Assembly (NCBI GenBank): GCA_017444825.1
Contig: JAFSVU010000056.1
Span: forward strand, 1 to 64,000
DNA length: 64,000 nucleotides
Direction: 5' to 3'
DNA from: Clostridia bacterium
GTDB lineage: Bacteria > Bacillota > Clostridia > UBA1212
The notes under the pieces are model-generated. The model was not told where the DNA came from. It was given only the letters and a program-made list of their open reading frames with translations, and ran no database searches. Below, piece after piece: positions 1 to 8,051 of this stretch. The translations under genes and the position numbers were made by a program. Every line of letters starts with the position of its first letter. Within the stretch, counting starts at the first letter, position 1.

Positions 1-471
1 ATCGGGCATTATGAAAAGTCCTGCGGGTTCATTTGCGGCAAATACGAAATCACACGGTGGAATCCTCTTGAAGTTTGCCAGTTACTGCACACTACCAAAG
101 ATGTTTTTGGTTATTTGAAAGATTTTCTGCCGTCTGCAACGCGGGAAGACGAGATCAACTACGTCAAACTGAGTTTGGGAAATTTGTATCACGAACTGTG
201 CCATCGCTATATTCATGCTGACAGGGAGAAGAACATAGCAGCGTTTCGCGGCATATGCAAAGGCGCGTTTTTTCTGATTCAGAATCTGCATTATCTGGAG
301 AGCGGATCATTTGCGGTGGCAAAGCGGGATTTCATAGAACAGGTGTCCGAACAGGATCGTTCCGTGCTTGAAATGGCGGAATTACCGGATGATTATGATT
401 TTAAGACGGCTTTTCGGCTTCTTTTTGACTGGTGTCAAAAAACATTCATTCGAACCGAAATGTTAAAATAG
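1..471 (+). CDS. Nucleotidyltransferase-like protein, C-terminal part
   Basis: Open from the first base of the window, so the 5' end lies outside. The visible 156 residues resemble the helical C-terminal half of stand-alone nucleotidyltransferase (antibiotic adenylyltransferase-like) proteins of Clostridia, with a LGNLYHELCHRYIH segment and a Trp/Cys-containing end. The catalytic GSxxxGD region would be upstream and is not visible, so substrate and activity cannot be judged. It is the first of a run of small + strand genes. Recognition rests on overall resemblance of the helical part; moderately sure. Confidence 0.55.
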   Translation: MGHYEKSCGFICGKYEITRWNPLEVCQLLHTTKDVFGYLKDFLPSATREDEINYVKLSLGNLYHELCHRYIHADREKNIAAFRGICKGAFFLIQNLHYLESGSFAVAKRDFIEQVSEQDRSVLEMAELPDDYDFKTAFRLLFDWCQKTFIRTEMLK

Positions 472-574
472 AGAGCGACAAATTCCGGCTTGACGAAAAA
501 TGACAATCTTTTAAACCGTGACTTGTCACAATGCGGGAGACGCCGAATTAAAGAGAGCATTCAGGGTGAGGAAC

Positions 575-1558
575 ATGAATCGAATTATAATAAAACCGAG
601 TATGGCGCTTGACACGATTTGTTTTCTTCAGCAGCGTTTGCTGAACAAGAAAGAGTGGATGAAAGCCGACCAAATAAAAGAAATAGAATATATTAATGGT
701 CTTTTGCCAACAGGCTTTGACAACGAGTTCCTTAGCATGTCGAGCTTGTGCCTGATCATCAGTTCATTTTATGATGACGATCTGGAAGCATTGACTCTCG
801 ATGATTTCATTCGCGATTTTCAGTCGCCCAAAGATATTAGTCGAATTGTAAAAGGGCGTATTAAAAATGAATTTACGGCATCTTATCTGTTTCCCATGTT
901 GGATTGGCTGAATCAGGGCTACGCCAATGTCTATGTTGATAAGCTGAAAACGCTGAAAAACATTGGTTTTGAAACGATATATAACGAACGTATTCTGCCG
1001 TTGGTTCAGAGAGAAGGTACGAGATTGAAAAAAGAAATTGAGGGCACAAACCCGGAAGAACTGTTCCGGAATATATCGATCTTCAAAAATGCGCCGATCG
1101 TTGACCACGCTGATATTTACGTTTCATTTTTCAGTTATCCAACTGCGTTTAAACTGTATAACGGATCGTTTTTGACCTGTTTTACCAATGGATCGGTAGA
1201 TTATTATCCGCTCATTGCCCACGAACTGATGCACGGTTTTGCGAGCGATGAAGCAATACGTTTGTACAAAGAACACGTCGAAAGTGACGAGCGCCTGAGG
1301 GAATGTCACCGTGCCTTAATTGAGTATCAGCGTGAGGGTGATGAGGAAGAATTCGTTATAGCTGCGGAGTGTTATTTGTGCTATCTTTCCGGATATTATC
1401 CGATCGATAAGTTGAGATCGACCGTCAAAGGATATTACGGCGGATACTGCCCTACCGCCGTAGCAATTTTCGAACAGTTGATAAAAGAACACGCAATTCC
1501 GGCAGATTACAACGGATGGTTGATTCAGAATTTCTTTGGCAAACAACCACATGGATAA
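575..1558 (+). CDS. HELMH zinc-metallopeptidase-like protein
   Basis: 327 residues from ATG 575, which has a GTGAGG Shine-Dalgarno 4-5 bases upstream; an in-frame start at 518 is possible but has no such site. Residues 216-221 read HELMHG, a gluzincin-type HExxH zinc site (H216, E217, H220). A run of acidic residues and AAECYLCYL about 40 residues downstream could supply the third ligand (gluzincin ExxxD/E pattern). No signal peptide is visible, so it is probably cytoplasmic. I do not recognise the family. Natural substrate unknown. Confidence 0.6.
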   Translation: MNRIIIKPSMALDTICFLQQRLLNKKEWMKADQIKEIEYINGLLPTGFDNEFLSMSSLCLIISSFYDDDLEALTLDDFIRDFQSPKDISRIVKGRIKNEFTASYLFPMLDWLNQGYANVYVDKLKTLKNIGFETIYNERILPLVQREGTRLKKEIEGTNPEELFRNISIFKNAPIVDHADIYVSFFSYPTAFKLYNGSFLTCFTNGSVDYYPLIAHELMHGFASDEAIRLYKEHVESDERLRECHRALIEYQREGDEEEFVIAAECYLCYLSGYYPIDKLRSTVKGYYGGYCPTAVAIFEQLIKEHAIPADYNGWLIQNFFGKQPHG

Positions 1559-1580
1559 ACCGGGCTTGATGGAGGAAGGA

Positions 1581-1922
1581 ATGGTTAACAATAAAAAACA
1601 ACCGGCAGCATTCCCGTGGATAGAATTAATACCGTTCGGACTGTACGCAATTGCTGCACTGTATGTGACGACACAAACCAATGTTTTTTACCAAAAAGGT
1701 TTACAATTTATTCAAAACATTGGGGTCTGCGCTGTTCCATTGGCGTTAATATCCGGGGTAGCCTTGTCTGTTATCGGGTTTGTTATGCTTCATAGATTGC
1801 ATGGATGGAGAAAAACAACGACTTTAGTATTGAGCATATTTCATATTGCGGTCTTTGCGGTTGCAGCATGCGGAATGGCGGTATTTGTCTTTTTGGCTTT
1901 AACCGGTAAAATTTCCAATTGA
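1581..1922 (+). CDS. Small three-helix membrane protein
   Basis: 113 residues. ATG 1581 is chosen over an upstream ATG that overlaps the preceding gene because GGAGGAAGGA lies immediately before it. Three hydrophobic segments (about residues 13-31, 45-70 and 80-108) separated by a short basic loop (LHRLHGWRK) indicate an integral membrane protein. No catalytic motif is visible and I do not recognise a family. It starts 22 bases after the stop of the zincin-like gene, so the two are probably cotranscribed. Confidence 0.5.
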   Translation: MVNNKKQPAAFPWIELIPFGLYAIAALYVTTQTNVFYQKGLQFIQNIGVCAVPLALISGVALSVIGFVMLHRLHGWRKTTTLVLSIFHIAVFAVAACGMAVFVFLALTGKISN

Positions 1923-1985
1923 AACAGGATGATTCCGGTATATCAAAAACGGTCTCTGAGAGCCGGGATTTGTGAGGGTGTAATA

Positions 1986-2312
1986 ATGAGTAACTTTGGA
2001 ATCGATGATATGTTGGATATGCAAAGGTCTTTGCAGGAAAAGTAGAAAGATATCTGGGAACCGGTCTGCCCGGACAGGGGGAAAGACCAGCTGCTGTGGA
2101 TGATAGGGGAAATAGGCGAGGTCATTGATATAGTGAAAAAGCACGGCGGGGAGAAGGCGTGCCGCGATGCGAAATTACGCAAGGATCTCGTCGAAGAGAT
2201 GGTCGACGTTCTGATGTATTACAATGATGTGCTTCTTTGTTACGGGATATCGGAAGCGGAGTTAAAACAGGCCTACGTCAACAAGTTTGAGAAAAATATG
2301 AAACGCTGGTAA
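1986..2312 (+). pseudogene. MazG-like nucleotide pyrophosphohydrolase, interrupted by TAG
   Basis: Translating from ATG 1986 gives a MazG-like protein of about 108 residues (MGEIGEV-type and EEMVDVLMYY helices, which in MazG/all-alpha NTPases carry the Mg-binding acidic residues). Codon 20 (2043-2045) is TAG. Homologues I recall have Tyr here (QEKYKD), so a single TAT/TAC to TAG change explains it. The remainder is intact to the stop at 2312. A downstream restart at ATG 2100 would give a 70-residue product that keeps the catalytic helices. Recent nonsense mutation, suppression or restart are all possible. Confidence 0.7.
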
Positions 2313-2333
2313 TCCCGGCTTGCGGAGGCGAAA

Positions 2334-3041
2334 ATGAGAATTGATTGCGTGTGGGAACATAACGGCAATGACACCCTTCTTTATGTGAACAATTTCCCGG
2401 GTGCCTTTACGCGAGGTGCGTCAATGGAAGAGGCAATGCTGAAAATGCCTGAAGAAATAAGGCGCTTCCGGCTCTGGATGGGTGAAACTTCGCCTGATGA
2501 TTACGAGATTGAGATCGTTCAGGAAAAGGAATCGGATCTGCAAATACAAGATGCCGACAGTGATGTTTTGTTTTCAACGGAGGAAGGCCCATTGACGGTT
2601 GAAGAATACAGGCGTCTTAAATCGTTGGCGCTTAGATCCGCAAATGATTTTTACACGCTTTACAGCTCGTTCCCGGATAAGCACAGGAGCGCGCTTCCAT
2701 ATCGCAAGACGTTTTACGGCCCTGTTCCACGTACTGCGGAAGAAATGTATCAACACACGAAAAATGTAAACGAATACTATTTTTCCGAAATCGGCGTAAG
2801 CTCGGATAACGAGGGAACAATTGTTTCCTGCAGAGCAAGGGGCTTCAAAACACTTGAAACCAATGCGGACTACCTGTCACTTGATACCGTAACCGGCAGC
2901 TACGGTGAGCAATGGTCGGTGCGAAAAGTTTTGAGACGTTTCATCTGGCATGACAGAATACACGCCAAAGCAATGTACAGGATGGGCATACAGACGTTCG
3001 GAGCGGACAGCATTCCCGATGTTTTCGGGTTTTGTCGATAA
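2334..3041 (+). CDS. HicB-like / DinB-like two-domain protein
   Basis: 235 residues, ATG 2334 preceded by CGGAGGCG. Residues 1-75 resemble the HicB-type small alpha/beta fold (short strands, FTRGASMEEAMLKMPEEI). Residues about 85-235 resemble the four-helix DinB/YfiT superfamily, ending with VLRRFIWHDRIHAKAMYR, where His residues normally bind a metal. DinB-like proteins are usually thiol-dependent transferases or stress proteins; the function of this combination is unknown. It lies 21 bases after the interrupted MazG-like gene on the same strand. Confidence 0.6.
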   Translation: MRIDCVWEHNGNDTLLYVNNFPGAFTRGASMEEAMLKMPEEIRRFRLWMGETSPDDYEIEIVQEKESDLQIQDADSDVLFSTEEGPLTVEEYRRLKSLALRSANDFYTLYSSFPDKHRSALPYRKTFYGPVPRTAEEMYQHTKNVNEYYFSEIGVSSDNEGTIVSCRARGFKTLETNADYLSLDTVTGSYGEQWSVRKVLRRFIWHDRIHAKAMYRMGIQTFGADSIPDVFGFCR

Positions 3042-3098
3042 AATCCGGTAAGGTGAAATATAAACGATCCCTCAAGACCGGGATCTGTGAGGTGAACC

Positions 3099-3650
3099 AT
3101 GAAGTTTGTTTTGATAATAGGCGATGCTGCTGTAGGAAAAATGACAGTTGGTCAGGAACTGATGAAGATAACAGATCTGCGTCTTTTTCATAATCACATG
3201 ACAATTGAGCCGGTGATAGAGATCTTTGGCAAGTATGACGGCAAGACGATCTCGGAGCTGCGTGAGGTCATATTCCGAAACTTTGCGGCTTCCGGCAATT
3301 ACGGAATGATTTTTACGTATATGTGGGCGTTTGACGTTGAGGCGGACTGGGATTATATCGAACACGTGAAAGAAATATTCAGCCCGTATGACACTGAGTT
3401 TTACTATGTGGAACTGACAGCGCCGCAGGAGATAAGACTTAAAAGGAACGCAACGGAAAACAGACTTCGTCATAAAGCATCCAAAAGGGATATACCGCTT
3501 TCAAATCAGCGGCTGATAAATGACGACAAGAAATACAGATGCGTCAGCTATGAAGGAGAGATCACGTTTGACAATTATCTCAGGATCGACAATTCGGATA
3601 AAAAACCCGAAGAGGTTGCCGAGATCATAAAAAAAGCGTTTGACCTGTAA
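3099..3650 (+). CDS. P-loop small-molecule kinase-like protein
   Basis: 183 residues. Walker A-like GDAAVGKM at residues 8-15 follows a hydrophobic first strand (KFVLIIG), as in shikimate-kinase/AAA_33-type kinases. A lid-like basic stretch (RLKRNATENRLRHKASKR) appears near residues 107-126 and a DD segment further on. The usual GKS/T ends in Met rather than Ser/Thr (GKM then T), which is slightly unusual. Substrate unknown. ATG 3099 is preceded by GTGAGGTG within a short leader that resembles the one at 1951-1985. Confidence 0.6.
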   Translation: MKFVLIIGDAAVGKMTVGQELMKITDLRLFHNHMTIEPVIEIFGKYDGKTISELREVIFRNFAASGNYGMIFTYMWAFDVEADWDYIEHVKEIFSPYDTEFYYVELTAPQEIRLKRNATENRLRHKASKRDIPLSNQRLINDDKKYRCVSYEGEITFDNYLRIDNSDKKPEEVAEIIKKAFDL

Positions 3651-3651
3651 C

Positions 3652-3768
3652 TGTCAGCTCGCTCAGAAAGAGATTTCCACATACGCCAATTTCAATCTGA
3701 CTCTGATCGACTGGGACGTGATCAACGCTCTTAACATGCTCTATAAGACGGGGGTATTCAAGGGATAG
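3652..3768 (+). pseudogene. Possible 3' remnant of an unrecognised gene
   Basis: Between the P-loop kinase and galM the frame ending in TAG at 3766-3768 reads as plausible protein (about 38 residues, with TYANFNLTLIDWDVINALNM), has no start codon or ribosome-binding site upstream, and stops one base before the galM ATG. This looks like the tail of a deleted gene that once preceded galM. The family is not recognised. It could equally be a chance open frame. Confidence 0.3.
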
Positions 3769-3769
3769 T

Positions 3770-4825
3770 ATGGCCGATATTTCTTCTTACAAATTCGGAA
3801 AGACAAAAGACGGCAGGATCGTTACTGCATTTGAAATGCGAAACGCCTGCGGTATGTTCGTGCGGATACTTGATTACGGTTGCACGATCCAAAGTGTTAC
3901 CGTCCCTGACCGTAACGGCGCCGCAACAGACGTGGCTCTCGGTTACGACGACATTCTGTCTTACGAGAACGGTACCTGCTACTACGGCGCTATAGTGGGA
4001 AGGTACGCAAACCGTATCGGTGATGCCCGCTTCATGCTTGACGGAAAAGAATATCTGCTGGAAAAGACCAGTGAGAATAAAATGCACCATCTTCACGGTG
4101 TGTATGCGAAAAGACATTTTGATGGACGCGAGGAAAACGGGTGCCTGATCCTAAGGTACACAAGTCCCGACGGCGAGGAAGGGTTCCCGGGGGATCTCAG
4201 CGTAGAGGTCAGGTATACACTTGGTGACGACAATGCCCTCACGATCGAGTATGCGGCAACGACGGACAAGCCGACAGTCGTGAACCTTACAAATCACAGC
4301 TATTTTAACCTGAACGGTCAGGACGGGTCGACGGTGCTTGATCACAGGGTGCGGCTTAATTGTAGCTTCTTTACCGAATATACCGAGACTTTTGCCCAGA
4401 CGGGAAGGATCATTCCTGTGGAAGGGACGCCTCTTGACTTCAGGAAAGAAGAAACCATTGGCGCCAGATGGAACGACAGTTACCCTCAGTTCAGAGCGTG
4501 TACGGGCTACGACCACAATATGGTTTTAGACGGAAAACCGGGAGAGCTTAAACTTATAGGAACTGCGAAGAGCGAAAAAACGGGTATAACTCTTGAAGCG
4601 TTTACGACGGAGCCTGCGATACAGTTCTATTCGGCCAATTTCATTCATTACGACGAGGTCAAACAGGGGAAGAACGGCGTAAAATACCCTAAAAACGGCG
4701 GGTTCTGTTTTGAGGCCCAGCATTATCCGGACTCTACGACCCATTCCCATTTTCCGAATGTAGTTTTAAGACCCGGAGAGACATACCGGCAGAAAACCGT
4801 GTACAGGTTTGGAACCGGGAAGTGA
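3770..4825 (+). CDS. galM: Aldose 1-epimerase (mutarotase)
   Basis: 351 residues, the usual GalM length. It interconverts alpha and beta anomers of aldoses in the cytoplasm. The family signature TNHSYFNLNG (catalytic His) lies near residues 171-180, a second conserved segment CTGYDHN near 244-250, and the general-base Glu in GGFCFEAQHYPDS near 312-324. The start is preceded only by a weak AAGGGA, and TAG of an upstream gene remnant sits directly before it. It converges on the CYTH gene with a 17-base gap. Confidence 0.9.
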   Translation: MADISSYKFGKTKDGRIVTAFEMRNACGMFVRILDYGCTIQSVTVPDRNGAATDVALGYDDILSYENGTCYYGAIVGRYANRIGDARFMLDGKEYLLEKTSENKMHHLHGVYAKRHFDGREENGCLILRYTSPDGEEGFPGDLSVEVRYTLGDDNALTIEYAATTDKPTVVNLTNHSYFNLNGQDGSTVLDHRVRLNCSFFTEYTETFAQTGRIIPVEGTPLDFRKEETIGARWNDSYPQFRACTGYDHNMVLDGKPGELKLIGTAKSEKTGITLEAFTTEPAIQFYSANFIHYDEVKQGKNGVKYPKNGGFCFEAQHYPDSTTHSHFPNVVLRPGETYRQKTVYRFGTGK

Positions 4826-4842
4826 CGGAAAACCGGGTGGAA

Positions 4843-5412
4843 TCATTTCAAAGCCAGCTTCATGGCAATCTTTTTGCAGGAAAAGTCATTGCCGAGCTTC
4901 AGGCCGAGGTCTTTCAGACGATCTGACATACGCACGATCTTCTCTGACGGGTCAAGGCCTGCCATTGTTTCATCCTCCTCATATTCGATAAAAATACCGA
5001 GGTCTGAGACGATCTGAAGCGCGAAACAGATATTGCCGTTTTCAAATATGAGCGAGTGATTTGTGAGATCGCAATATTCGTTAAGGCCTGCCAGCTTTAA
5101 TATTTCAGCAACTGCGCCGGGGTCTGAGATTTCGGCCTTTGTTTTTTCTTCGGAGATGACATTGGCGTGTTCGTCATATTCTTTTTTCTTAAATATGATC
5201 TGATCCACGGGATCACTGCCGTCTATCGACCTTACGAGTATGGAGGAATTGAGAAGGTTCCGGTAGGAGAGACCGGAAATGTCGCCGGATAATGTGAAAT
5301 AGCGGTCGTAAATGGTATATTCATCCGTCTTCCGAAAGCCGCGGCCATCAAGGATCGTCGTGATCTCATCCAAATCGTTAAAAACTTCCACTGTAACTTC
5401 TGTTTCTTTCAT
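4843..5412 (-). CDS. CYTH-domain protein
   Basis: 189 residues. The N-terminus KETEVTVEV fits the ExExK-like strand of CYTH (class IV adenylate cyclase / thiamine triphosphatase) tunnel-fold enzymes. Alternating charged strands follow (ILVRSIDG, IIFKKKEYDE, EEKTKAEI, IFIEYEED), as expected for binding a triphosphate with Mg. The final Lys of ExExK is replaced (EVTVEV), so activity is uncertain. RBS GGAGCC before ATG 5412. Convergent with galM; 96 bases downstream of the YwaF-like gene on the same strand. Confidence 0.6.
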   Translation of the reverse strand: MKETEVTVEVFNDLDEITTILDGRGFRKTDEYTIYDRYFTLSGDISGLSYRNLLNSSILVRSIDGSDPVDQIIFKKKEYDEHANVISEEKTKAEISDPGAVAEILKLAGLNEYCDLTNHSLIFENGNICFALQIVSDLGIFIEYEEDETMAGLDPSEKIVRMSDRLKDLGLKLGNDFSCKKIAMKLALK

Positions 5413-5507
5413 ATGGGCTCCTTAATAACGGTGTGTTTCCCGGTACTCGCCGGGGTTTATACCTTCACCGGGCAGTAAACGGTTCACTTAACGGGAAAAA
5501 GAATATT

Positions 5508-6329
5508 TCAGCCATTGGCTTTTCTTGCCCGGGCTTTTTCGATCATATAGTACACCAGGTAGAACACAGAAATGTAAAGAATGAAGAGGAGTACTACTGT
5601 GACCGGATAAAGTACCGGGTTTCCGTTTACGAGATTGTAGAAAATGGAGTAAGGCGTGCCGTCGTCCCTTATGAGGAACATATAGTTGTAGGGCAGTATG
5701 ATATCCACCACGTATGCCACTGCCGACACCGCTCCGATGATGGAAAAGGTGATCCACATGTTCTTTTTCTTCATGCTGGCAAGCCCCGACACCACAATGT
5801 AGATAGAGGCGAACCCGGAGATGGAATGAGTTATCGCGGAGAAAACGTTGTCGAATGAAAGCACGGGGTACGTGCCGTAGTTCTGCCCGGCGCCGATATT
5901 GCCCATGACCGCTGCTAAAATGCCGAATATGAACACAAAATCAAGGGACGCTTCCCTTATACGGCCCTTTGAGAAAGCCGCCAGCGGAATGGTGATAAAC
6001 TGAAGGCTGCAAAGAAAGAGAGGCAGATTGTAAAGCCAGTCCAGTGGGTTGTTGTTCCTGAAGCAGAGAATAACTATGCGCGCGAGCTCAACGGTGTCGA
6101 TCAGTATGGCGGTCACAACGAGTACTTTATTTTTGGCCTTATCGTCAAGGTGTCTGTTCCTAAGCCCGAAATACACGCCGAACCAGACCATCGCCAAAAG
6201 AAAAAAGGAAACAAAAAGCAGGTGCTGCCAGCTCATAAAACCTTCCGGAGAGCGTTCGTATCCGCCAAAGCCGAAAAACTCGCGGACGCGTTCGGGAAAG
6301 CTTATGATGGTATCTGAAATAAATGACAT
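5508..6329 (-). CDS. YwaF-like integral membrane protein
   Basis: 273 residues from ATG 6329, which has GAGG five bases upstream; an ATG four codons earlier lacks such a site. Seven or so hydrophobic segments are visible, a TMEM164/YwaF (TIGR02206)-like pattern with the conserved WLYNLPLFLCSLQF segment and a GTYPVLSFDN loop. The family is conserved in Firmicutes and of unknown function. It ends in a basic cytoplasmic tail (EKARARKANG). No clear operon partner, although the minus-strand neighbours on both sides are closely spaced. Confidence 0.7.
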   Translation of the reverse strand: MSFISDTIISFPERVREFFGFGGYERSPEGFMSWQHLLFVSFFLLAMVWFGVYFGLRNRHLDDKAKNKVLVVTAILIDTVELARIVILCFRNNNPLDWLYNLPLFLCSLQFITIPLAAFSKGRIREASLDFVFIFGILAAVMGNIGAGQNYGTYPVLSFDNVFSAITHSISGFASIYIVVSGLASMKKKNMWITFSIIGAVSAVAYVVDIILPYNYMFLIRDDGTPYSIFYNLVNGNPVLYPVTVVLLFILYISVFYLVYYMIEKARARKANG

Positions 6330-6400
6330 AAAAAGCCTCATTAATCAATTCCCCGGCGGTATAGCCGGGGATCGTCGTTTTATACTAAAAATAGTTGTTA

Positions 6401-6856
6401 TCAGCTGATCTTTCTCAGCTTCATCGTGCCGGAGCCGTAATTCATGAGGCCCTCGTCGTCAAACGTGAGCTCTTCCCAGGGGGACTGCTCCTCCTCACCG
6501 ATCTCGATCTCCTGCTTTGTGTCGTAGGAGTAGATGCCGTCCTCTTCCTTCCACTGGGACTTTTCAAGAGCCGCGTAGCCGTCCTTGTAATCGAGCACGT
6601 CACCGGATTCGATGAGCTCCTTGATCTCCTCCTCCGGAATATCGTCGGCGGTCATCCACGTGATAACCTGGCCGTCCTCGCAAAACTCGATCCTGAAATT
6701 GAATAGCTGCAGCGTATCTTCGATATCCGCCTCATCCATCAGGCCGTCCGCGACTCTCTTGTCAAGTATCTCTTTAACTTCATCACGGGTATAAAGTCCC
6801 GGATCATCGTCAATCATGGACATGATCTTTGCCACCTCATAAATTCCTGTAATCAT
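6401..6856 (-). CDS. Acidic hypothetical protein
   Basis: 151 residues, strongly acidic (runs such as DDIPEEEIKELIESGD and EIGEEEQSP), no signal peptide or membrane segment. The C-terminal half reads as short strands with the ending LTFDDEGLMNYGSGTMKLRKI, like the small lipocalin-like cytosolic proteins found in Clostridia. ATG 6856 has AGGAGAAAAGGAAA upstream. It follows the next gene on the same strand after 17 bases, so the two form a likely operon driven from about 7300. Function not recognised. Confidence 0.5.
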   Translation of the reverse strand: MITGIYEVAKIMSMIDDDPGLYTRDEVKEILDKRVADGLMDEADIEDTLQLFNFRIEFCEDGQVITWMTADDIPEEEIKELIESGDVLDYKDGYAALEKSQWKEEDGIYSYDTKQEIEIGEEEQSPWEELTFDDEGLMNYGSGTMKLRKIS

Positions 6857-6873
6857 TTTCCTTTTCTCCTTTA

Positions 6874-7263
6874 TTATTCTTTTTCTTTTTGCAAAGCGAT
6901 GGTCAGAAAACCAATGGAAAACGCAAGAACGCCTTCAACGACCATAAGCTTCTTTACGTTTTTCAAAAACTGCGACTCGGGCAGATCGTCAAATTCGGTA
7001 ACATTCCACTCGTATTCAAGGTAATCGGTCTGCTTCCAGTCACCTTCTATGACTGTTCCGGTGGAGGAATTGGTTACGGTGAGGGTGTTGTCGGCTCTGA
7101 ATTCAAAACCAAGGACGCCAAGGTCCGACCCGTCATCGCTCTTCCACTCGGAGACCGGAATGTGGGCAAGGTCATTCGAAAAGAAATTCACCACGTAAAC
7201 GGGATACCATTTACCGGTAATGAACTTCCTTCCCGAAATAAGATCGCTTTTACTGAGTTCCAT
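6874..7263 (-). CDS. Lipocalin-like hypothetical protein
   Basis: 129 residues. Residues 10-85 have a pattern seen in small lipocalin-like domains: GKWYPVYVVNFF at the start, FEFRADNTLTVTN and IEGDWKQTDYLEYEW strands. The C-terminal 35 residues are helical, ending LAFSIGFLTIALQKEKE, perhaps a single hydrophobic helix. ATG 7263 is preceded by CGGAGGTTGAC. First gene of a two-gene unit with the acidic protein downstream; an extended -10 promoter lies at 7297-7305. Function unknown. Confidence 0.5.
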   Translation of the reverse strand: MELSKSDLISGRKFITGKWYPVYVVNFFSNDLAHIPVSEWKSDDGSDLGVLGFEFRADNTLTVTNSSTGTVIEGDWKQTDYLEYEWNVTEFDDLPESQFLKNVKKLMVVEGVLAFSIGFLTIALQKEKE

Positions 7264-7296
7264 GTCAACCTCCGACGAGAATAGTCCGCTGACCTC

Positions 7297-7305
7297 ATTA
7301 TATCA
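7297..7305 (-). promoter_or_regulatory. Extended -10 promoter
   Basis: On the minus strand TGATATAAT (TGnTATAAT) lies about 35 bases before the ATG at 7263. There is no good -35 hexamer at 16-18 bases, which is typical of extended -10 promoters. Confidence 0.5.
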
Positions 7306-7321
7306 CAAGTATAAACAAAAT

Positions 7322-7343
7322 GCCTGCGCTTTTTTTCGCAGAC
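7322..7343 (-). terminator. Short hairpin terminator after the XRE gene
   Basis: CTGCG/CGCAG arms separated by an A/T loop, followed on the minus strand by ATTTTGTTT. It lies 30-50 bases past the stop of the 7373-7966 gene. Confidence 0.4.
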
Positions 7344-7372
7344 ACCCGTTTGAGAATTCTTGTTTTTCTTTT

Positions 7373-7966
7373 TCAGATCCTCCCCGTATCCACCGTGAAA
7401 AGGCCGTGGCGGTTGCAATAGGCCAGGATCTTTGTTACGCGGCTCATCATAAATCTTCCCTCTGCGTTTCCCTCGGGGTAGAGCTTCAAAAACTGGACGC
7501 CCTGATCCGAGATCGCGGCGAGAAATGAAATATAGTGGTCCTTCGTCATCGGATGATCCACTGTGACGTAGTACTCGTCCTCGATCACTTCAACGCTTAT
7601 CGTGTGCTCTCTGTCCGCGGGCTCCTGCTCGAGAGGAGGAAGGGTGATGCCGCAACAGCTAACCAAAGCTTCCCCTGTTGAACGGATCACATTGCCGCAG
7701 AGGGGGCAGACGTAAAACTTCGTCTTTGCGATGTTGGAGGATCTGTTGAGGTTTTTAATGTCTTCACCCGCCAACAGCTCGATGACGGATATGTCAAGGG
7801 CCTTGGCGAGGGGCTCGATGATACTGATGTCGGGAAAACCTTTGCCTGTCTCCCACTTGCTCACAGCCTTGCTGCTTACGAAGATCTTACCCGCCAGCTC
7901 CTCCTGAGTCATGCTTCTTTTTTCGCGCAGCTTCTTTATCAGCGCGCCTGTTACGTAATTGTCCAT
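7373..7966 (-). CDS. XRE regulator with zinc ribbon and desulfoferrodoxin-like tail
   Basis: 197 residues in three parts. Residues 5-60 are an XRE-type helix-turn-helix (LREKRSMTQEELAGKIFVS, SKAVSKWETGKGFPDI). Residues about 86-110 form a Cys-rich unit (CPLCG and a CC pair), like the small rubredoxin/zinc-ribbon module. Residues about 120-197 (VDHPMTKDHYISFL, VQFLKLYPEG) resemble the desulfoferrodoxin/superoxide-reductase fold, although most Fe-ligating His residues seem absent. This suggests a redox- or metal-responsive regulator of anaerobes. RBS AAGGAGG before ATG 7966. Confidence 0.75.
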   Translation of the reverse strand: MDNYVTGALIKKLREKRSMTQEELAGKIFVSSKAVSKWETGKGFPDISIIEPLAKALDISVIELLAGEDIKNLNRSSNIAKTKFYVCPLCGNVIRSTGEALVSCCGITLPPLEQEPADREHTISVEVIEDEYYVTVDHPMTKDHYISFLAAISDQGVQFLKLYPEGNAEGRFMMSRVTKILAYCNRHGLFTVDTGRI

Positions 7967-8051
7967 TGGTCAGCCTCCTTTATCGGTTTACGGGAATATG
8001 ATACTCCCAAAACCAATGCAAATCGACCTACGCATCGTGGAACTTATGCAG

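Noticed and set aside
1-3650. Integron cassette array
   Set aside because: No integrase gene and no attC core (GTTRRRY) were seen; only the shared leader motif remains and is reported as a finding.
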